This document shows positions 6,682 to 9,834 of a stretch of DNA of 9,834 nt, one piece after another. The position numbers and the translations under genes are program-made. The stretch comes from Xanthobacteraceae bacterium (GTDB lineage: Bacteria > Pseudomonadota > Alphaproteobacteria > Rhizobiales > Xanthobacteraceae). Location: the NCBI GenBank assembly GCA_025929595.1, contig JAICQA010000074.1, positions 1 through 9,834 of the forward strand, in the 5' to 3' direction. The notes beneath the pieces are model-generated. The model was not told where the DNA came from. It worked only from the letters and a program-made list of their open reading frames with translations, and made no database searches. Every line of letters starts with the position of its first letter. Position 1 is the first letter of the stretch.

Positions 6682-7452
6682 TTGTCGTCCAGCAATCATC
6701 GCAGCGAAAACGGCGGGCCGGACTATTCGGCGGCGCATGAGCGCACGTCCAGTATTTATCCCGGGCAGCGGCCGGTGCTTGCGATCGACACTGCGCTTGG
6801 CTCCTGCGCCGCGGCGGTTTACGACGCCGGACTCGGCGAGATACTCGCCGCGGAATCGATCGACATGGACCGCGGCCATGCGGAAGCGATCATACCGATG
6901 GTCGAGCGTGTCGTGCGCACGTCGCGCGTCGACTTCGAAGACATGGAGCGCATCGTCACGACGGTCGGACCCGGCAGTTTCACGGGCCTGCGGGTTGGCA
7001 TCGCGGCCGCGCGCGGCTTCGGGCTCGCGAGCGACAAGCCGGTCGTCGGCGTCTCGACGCTCGACGCCCTCACCGCTCCCTATGTGACCGAGACGGAAAC
7101 CGTGCCGATCGTCGGCGCGATCGACGCCCGCCACAACAATTTTTATCTGCAGATGATCGGCGCCGGCGGCCGCAAGCTCGTGACACCGCGCGTCGTGAGC
7201 ATGGCCGAGGCGATCCGCTCCTGTGCGATCGGACTGGTGCGCATCATCGGCTCCGGCGCAAACCTGCTCGCGGGGCAGTGGCCGACATCGATTCCCGCCC
7301 CGCTGCTCGTCGATGCGCGCGCCGCACCCGATATTGTCTGGATTGCGCGCCTTGGCGCGCGCGCCGAAATCGCCACGTCGCCTCCACGGCCGCTTTATCT
7401 TCGCTCGCCCGACGCAAAGCCGCAGGACGCCGCCAAACTGCCGCGCCGATGA
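6682..7452 (+). CDS. tsaB: tRNA threonylcarbamoyladenosine biosynthesis protein TsaB
   Basis: Partner of TsaD and TsaE in transferring the threonylcarbamoyl group to A37 of ANN-decoding tRNAs; cytoplasmic, ASKHA fold, and in this family a non-catalytic scaffold for TsaD. Motifs are VLAIDTALGSCAAAVYD at the first strand, DMDRGHAEAIIPMVERVV, and the signature VGPGSFTGLRVGIAAARGFGLA. The start is uncertain. The TTG at 6682, preceded by AGGGG at 6673-6677, gives 256 residues with about 31 poorly conserved leading residues. Most relatives begin right at the VLAIDTAL strand, which would correspond to the GTG at 6775 and 225 residues, though that codon lacks a clear ribosome site. There is no ATG in frame between them. 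The stop overlaps the rimI start in ATGA, implying translational coupling. Confidence 0.9.
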   Translation: MSSSNHRSENGGPDYSAAHERTSSIYPGQRPVLAIDTALGSCAAAVYDAGLGEILAAESIDMDRGHAEAIIPMVERVVRTSRVDFEDMERIVTTVGPGSFTGLRVGIAAARGFGLASDKPVVGVSTLDALTAPYVTETETVPIVGAIDARHNNFYLQMIGAGGRKLVTPRVVSMAEAIRSCAIGLVRIIGSGANLLAGQWPTSIPAPLLVDARAAPDIVWIARLGARAEIATSPPRPLYLRSPDAKPQDAAKLPRR

Positions 7453-7943
7453 TCGCTTTCCTGCAATCGCTGTTCCGCCGGCCCGAGCCGGCGATCTTCG
7501 ATGCGCGCGCCGCCGACGCCGGCGCATTGGCCCGCGTTCACGCGAACGCGTTCCTGCATGGCTGGAGTGAAAGCGAATTCGAACGCCTGCTCGCCGAGCG
7601 CAGCACGGTCTGCCATGTCGCGCGCGCAAGCGGCGGCACGGGCTCGATCTGCGGCTTTGTCATTTCCCGCATCATTGAGGACGAAGCGGAAATCCTGATG
7701 GTCGCCGTTTCACGCAGTGAACAGAGCCGCGGGCTCGCGCGGCGAATGATCGCAAGGCATCTTGGCCGGCTTGCCGCCCACGGCGCGCGGCAGGTTTTCC
7801 TCGAGGTCGACGAAGGCAACGCACCCGCCATTCGTCTTTATGCGGGCGCGGGCTTCGAGCAGGTCGGCGAGCGGCCCGGCTATTATGCCGAGGCGGGCAA
7901 GCCTCCGGCAGCGGCGCTGATCATGCGCCGCAGTCTCGATTAA
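7449..7943 (+). CDS. rimI: RimI-type GNAT N-acetyltransferase (ribosomal protein S18-alanine N-acetyltransferase family)
   Basis: Predicted acetyl-CoA-dependent N-alpha-acetyltransferase; E. coli RimI acetylates the N-terminal alanine of S18. The 164 residues form one GNAT domain. Acetyl-CoA motif A is VSRSEQSRGLARRM (88-100), with the Q-x-x-G-x-A loop at 92-97. Motif B and the RimI signature are LEVDEGNAPAIRLYAGAGFEQVGERPGYY (118-146), including the catalytic-type Tyr near 145. About 15 extra residues (MIAFLQSLFRRPEPA) precede the domain. The ATG at 7449 overlaps the tsaB stop (ATGA), and the two genes are commonly adjacent in proteobacteria. The actual substrate cannot be read from the sequence. 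Confidence 0.93.
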   Translation: MIAFLQSLFRRPEPAIFDARAADAGALARVHANAFLHGWSESEFERLLAERSTVCHVARASGGTGSICGFVISRIIEDEAEILMVAVSRSEQSRGLARRMIARHLGRLAAHGARQVFLEVDEGNAPAIRLYAGAGFEQVGERPGYYAEAGKPPAAALIMRRSLD

Positions 7944-7980
7944 CGGACTTGTTTGTTTGGTCGCACTTTCTACGGCGAAC

Positions 7981-8038
7981 CGGTACCCATCCCGGATCAA
8001 GTCCGGACAGGCTTTCGCCGGAAAATGCTCGGGTGGAC
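7981..8038. repeat. Decayed copy of a dispersed palindromic repeat between rimI and fur
   Basis: CCGGA (7992-7996), TCAAG, TCCGG (8002-8006) make a compact dyad inside CCCGGATCAAGTCCGGACAG. A second small stem, GGC-TTTC-GCC, follows at 8011-8020. The CCCGGATCAAGTCCGG core is a familiar intergenic repeat of alphaproteobacteria, and its chance translations (SRIKSG on one strand, CPDLIRDG on the other) turn up in many spurious proteins. Imperfect arms suggest an old or degenerate copy. The outer limits given are approximate. Confidence 0.55.
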
Positions 8039-8094
8039 GCGCGCCGACGCGGCCCGTAAAATCCGCCGCTCCTGCAGAAACCCGGGATTTGGGC

Positions 8095-8526
8095 GTGGCC
8101 GAAGAAAAACTGACCGCCATCGAAGAGGCCTGCATTGCCCGCGGGATGCGCATGACCGGACAGCGGCGCGTCATCGCGCGTGTGATCGGCGAAGCGCAGG
8201 ATCATCCCGACGTCGAAGAACTCTATCGGCGGGCCGCCAAGATCGACGACAAGATTTCGATTTCGACCGTCTACCGCACCGTGCGGCTGCTCGAGGACGC
8301 CGGCATCGTCGAGCGCCACGACTTCCGCGAGGGGCGCGCGCGCTATGAACCGGCGCCGGACGAGCACCACGATCACCTGATCAATCTGCGCACGGGCGAA
8401 GTGATGGAATTCCGCTCGGAAGAGATCGAGAAGCTCCAGGAGGCGGTGGCGCGCAAGCTTGGCTACAAGCTGGTCGATCACCGGCTCGAGCTTTACGCCG
8501 TGCCGCTCGACGACAAGAAATCCTGA
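8095..8526 (+). CDS. fur: Fur-family metalloregulator (rhizobial Fur/Mur type)
   Basis: DNA-binding, metal-dependent repressor; rhizobial orthologues respond mainly to manganese (Mur) or to iron (Fur). The 143 residues contain the winged-helix domain with ARGMRMTGQRRVIARVI (15-31), HPDVEELY (37-44) and the recognition helix ISISTVYRTVRLLEDAG (54-70). The dimer and metal domain includes FREGRARYE and the metal-site cluster HHDHL (91-95). Unlike E. coli Fur, no Cys-x-x-Cys follows; the stretch reads LINLRTGEV. The frame stays open back to a TTG at 7957, but 7957-8094 is a repeat-bearing intergenic stretch, and family alignment supports a start at the GTG 8095 (or TTG 8089). GGGA at 8084-8087 is a modest ribosome site. 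The next gene starts 6 bp after its stop. Confidence 0.92.
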   Translation: MAEEKLTAIEEACIARGMRMTGQRRVIARVIGEAQDHPDVEELYRRAAKIDDKISISTVYRTVRLLEDAGIVERHDFREGRARYEPAPDEHHDHLINLRTGEVMEFRSEEIEKLQEAVARKLGYKLVDHRLELYAVPLDDKKS

Positions 8527-8532
8527 CACACG

Positions 8533-9387
8533 ATGATCCGCGTCACATTCGCGCTCCTGGTGATGGCGGTCGTGAGCCTGATCGGCATCCCGCTGCAATG
8601 GATTTCGGTCAGGCTCGGCCTGCCGTCGCGGCGCTGGATCCCCTGGCTCTTTCACAATATCTGCCGCCGCATGTTCGGCGTGCGCGTGAGCGTGCGCGGC
8701 GCGCCGGCCGGCGAGCGGCCGCTCCTGCTCGTATCCAATCACTGTTCCTGGCTCGACATCATCGTGCTGAGTTCGATCGCACCGCTCGTCTTCGTCGCGA
8801 AGAGCGAGATCGAGCGCTGGCCACTGTTCGGACTGTTCGCGAAGCTGCAGCGATCGATCTTCGTCAACCGGTCGCGGCGGCAGGAAACGGGCGCGGTCAA
8901 TCAGCTGATCGCGTCGCGCATGTCGGAAGGCGACCCGGTCGTGCTGTTCGGCGAAGGCACGGCGAGCGACGGCAATCTCGTGCTGCCGTTCCGTTCGGCG
9001 CTGCTCGGCGCGCTCAAAGAAGCGCTCGACCAGGGCGGGCGCGGCTATGTGCAGCCGGTGTCGATCGCCTACACCAGGTTGCAAGGCATCCCGATGGGGC
9101 GTCAGCATCGTCCTGTCGCCGCGTGCTACGGCGAAACCAACCTTGTCCGGCATCTGAAGCGCGTTTTGCAGGAAGGCGCGATCGACGTGACCGTCTCTTT
9201 CGGCGTGCCCCTCGAAGTGGAACCCGCGACCGACCGCAAGCAGCTCGCCCGCCTGACCGAAGATGCAGTCCGCCGCATGACCTCGTCGGCGCTCGCGGGA
9301 CGCGAGCCGCGGCGAGCCGCATCGGCCACTTTGGGCGATTCCGTGGGCGAAATGACGGGCGTTTCCCTCACCGCCGAAAGCCGGTAA
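8533..9387 (+). CDS. olsA: 1-acylglycerol-3-phosphate / lyso-ornithine lipid O-acyltransferase (PlsC/OlsA family)
   Basis: Membrane-associated acyltransferase that moves a fatty acyl group from acyl-ACP or acyl-CoA onto a lysolipid. The 284-residue protein begins with a hydrophobic segment (about 4-28), a likely membrane anchor. The acyltransferase motifs run in order: NHCSWLDI with the catalytic H70-x4-D75, FVNRSRR near 110-116 for glycerol-phosphate-type binding, FGEGTASDGNLVLPF (139-153) as the EGT motif, and VQPVSIAY (173-180). The EGT-x-x-DGN-x-x-LPF form and the position just before miaB both match rhizobial OlsA, which makes ornithine lipid from its lyso form, so OlsA is my preferred reading. 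A phosphatidic-acid-forming PlsC or a bifunctional enzyme remains possible. Its stop lies 89 bp before the miaB ATG. The tail after about residue 255 is low in recognisable conservation. Confidence 0.88.
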   Translation: MIRVTFALLVMAVVSLIGIPLQWISVRLGLPSRRWIPWLFHNICRRMFGVRVSVRGAPAGERPLLLVSNHCSWLDIIVLSSIAPLVFVAKSEIERWPLFGLFAKLQRSIFVNRSRRQETGAVNQLIASRMSEGDPVVLFGEGTASDGNLVLPFRSALLGALKEALDQGGRGYVQPVSIAYTRLQGIPMGRQHRPVAACYGETNLVRHLKRVLQEGAIDVTVSFGVPLEVEPATDRKQLARLTEDAVRRMTSSALAGREPRRAASATLGDSVGEMTGVSLTAESR

Positions 9388-9476
9388 AAGAAGACGGGAA
9401 CGCGGGCCAACCGGGGTTGAAGCAAAAGGCAGATGCAAACGTCACGAACGGCGCAGAACCCGGCGCCAACGGCACG

Positions 9477-9834
9477 ATGAGCAAATCCCGCAGACTCTAC
9501 GTCAAATCCTACGGCTGCCAGATGAACGCCTACGACTCGACTCGTATGGCGGACACGATGGCGCGCGAGGGCTATTCGGAAACGGCGACGCCCGACGACG
9601 CCGACCTCATCATCCTCAATACCTGCCATATCCGGGAGAAGGCCGCGGAGAAGGTCTATTCCGAGCTCGGCCGCGTGCGTGCGCTGAAACAACAGGCGGC
9701 CGCCGAAGGCCGCAAAGTTCTGGTCGCCGTCGCGGGCTGCGTCGCGCAGGCCGAAGGCGAAGAAATCATCCGCCGCGCGCCGACGGTCGACATCGTGGTC
9801 GGGCCACAGAGCCTGCACCGCCTGCCTGCCCTCG
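9477..9834 (+). CDS. miaB: tRNA-2-methylthio-N6-dimethylallyladenosine synthase MiaB, N-terminal part (cut by window edge)
   Basis: Radical-SAM methylthiotransferase that converts i6A37 to ms2i6A37 in UNN-decoding tRNAs; cytoplasmic, with two 4Fe-4S clusters. Only 119 codons are visible, covering the UPF0004 domain. All three auxiliary-cluster cysteines are present: C14 in KSYGCQMNAYDS, C50 in LILNTCHIREKAAEKVYSELG, and C88 in VAGCVAQAEGEEI. The radical-SAM CxxxCxxC motif and TRAM domain would lie past the right edge. The ATG at 9477 matches homologue starts; an in-frame TTG at 9417 would add 20 residues but lacks a ribosome site. The HIREKAAEK block favours MiaB over RimO or MtaB. Confidence 0.96.
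   Translation, partial: MSKSRRLYVKSYGCQMNAYDSTRMADTMAREGYSETATPDDADLIILNTCHIREKAAEKVYSELGRVRALKQQAAAEGRKVLVAVAGCVAQAEGEEIIRRAPTVDIVVGPQSLHRLPAL

Noticed and set aside
6046..7629. 527-codon minus-strand frame across nfuA, tsaB and rimI
   Set aside because: It covers three well-supported plus-strand genes, has no recognisable domain and has shadow-like composition.
7921..9438. 505-codon minus-strand frame across fur and the acyltransferase
   Set aside because: Same reasoning; part of it is a translation of the palindromic repeat before fur.

Overview
The window carries GC-rich alphaproteobacterial chromosomal DNA, most likely from the order Hyphomicrobiales (Rhizobiales), near the Bradyrhizobium/Xanthobacteraceae side. 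The reasons are the strong G/C preference at third codon positions, the close resemblance of each encoded protein to the rhizobial form of its family, the run trpS - usp - nfuA - tsaB - rimI - fur - olsA - miaB that is typical of this order, and a palindromic intergenic repeat common in it. This assignment rests on recalled family resemblance, not on a search.

Layout. The left edge (2-772, minus) is the 5' part of mutS. Across a 137-bp divergent gap it faces maeB (910-3210, plus), a malic enzyme fused to a phosphotransacetylase-like domain. A PfkB-family sugar/nucleoside kinase (3214-4215, minus) is convergent with maeB, with only 3 bp between the stop codons, and diverges from trpS (4352-5389). 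From trpS to the right edge everything is on the plus strand: usp (5444-5944), nfuA (6091-6651), tsaB (6682-7452, start uncertain), rimI (7449-7943, ATGA overlap), fur/mur (8095-8526), an OlsA/PlsC-type acyltransferase (8533-9387) and the 5' third of miaB (9477 to the edge). No stretch over about 150 bp lacks a gene. I saw no tRNA, rRNA, insertion sequence, phage gene or CRISPR array.

How the genes fit together. The right half has an iron, Fe-S and tRNA-modification theme. NfuA is an Fe-S carrier and MiaB is an Fe-S radical-SAM enzyme that makes ms2i6A37. TsaB belongs to the t6A37 machinery, RimI is an N-acetyltransferase habitually paired with TsaB, and Fur/Mur senses iron or manganese. TrpRS charges tRNA, and the acyltransferase serves membrane lipid synthesis. 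The left half holds mismatch repair, C4-to-C3 central metabolism and a small-molecule kinase.

This is mostly ordinary core genome, and I do not see an undescribed multi-gene system. The parts most worth a second look are the nfuA leader (a 48-nt hairpin followed by an element with three copies of one 8-mer that can pair in two ways), a decayed palindromic repeat abutting fur that lengthens its open frame, a probable inversion separating mutS from trpS, a malic enzyme whose PTA-like domain lacks an active-site arginine, and a Fur protein without the C-terminal cysteine pair.
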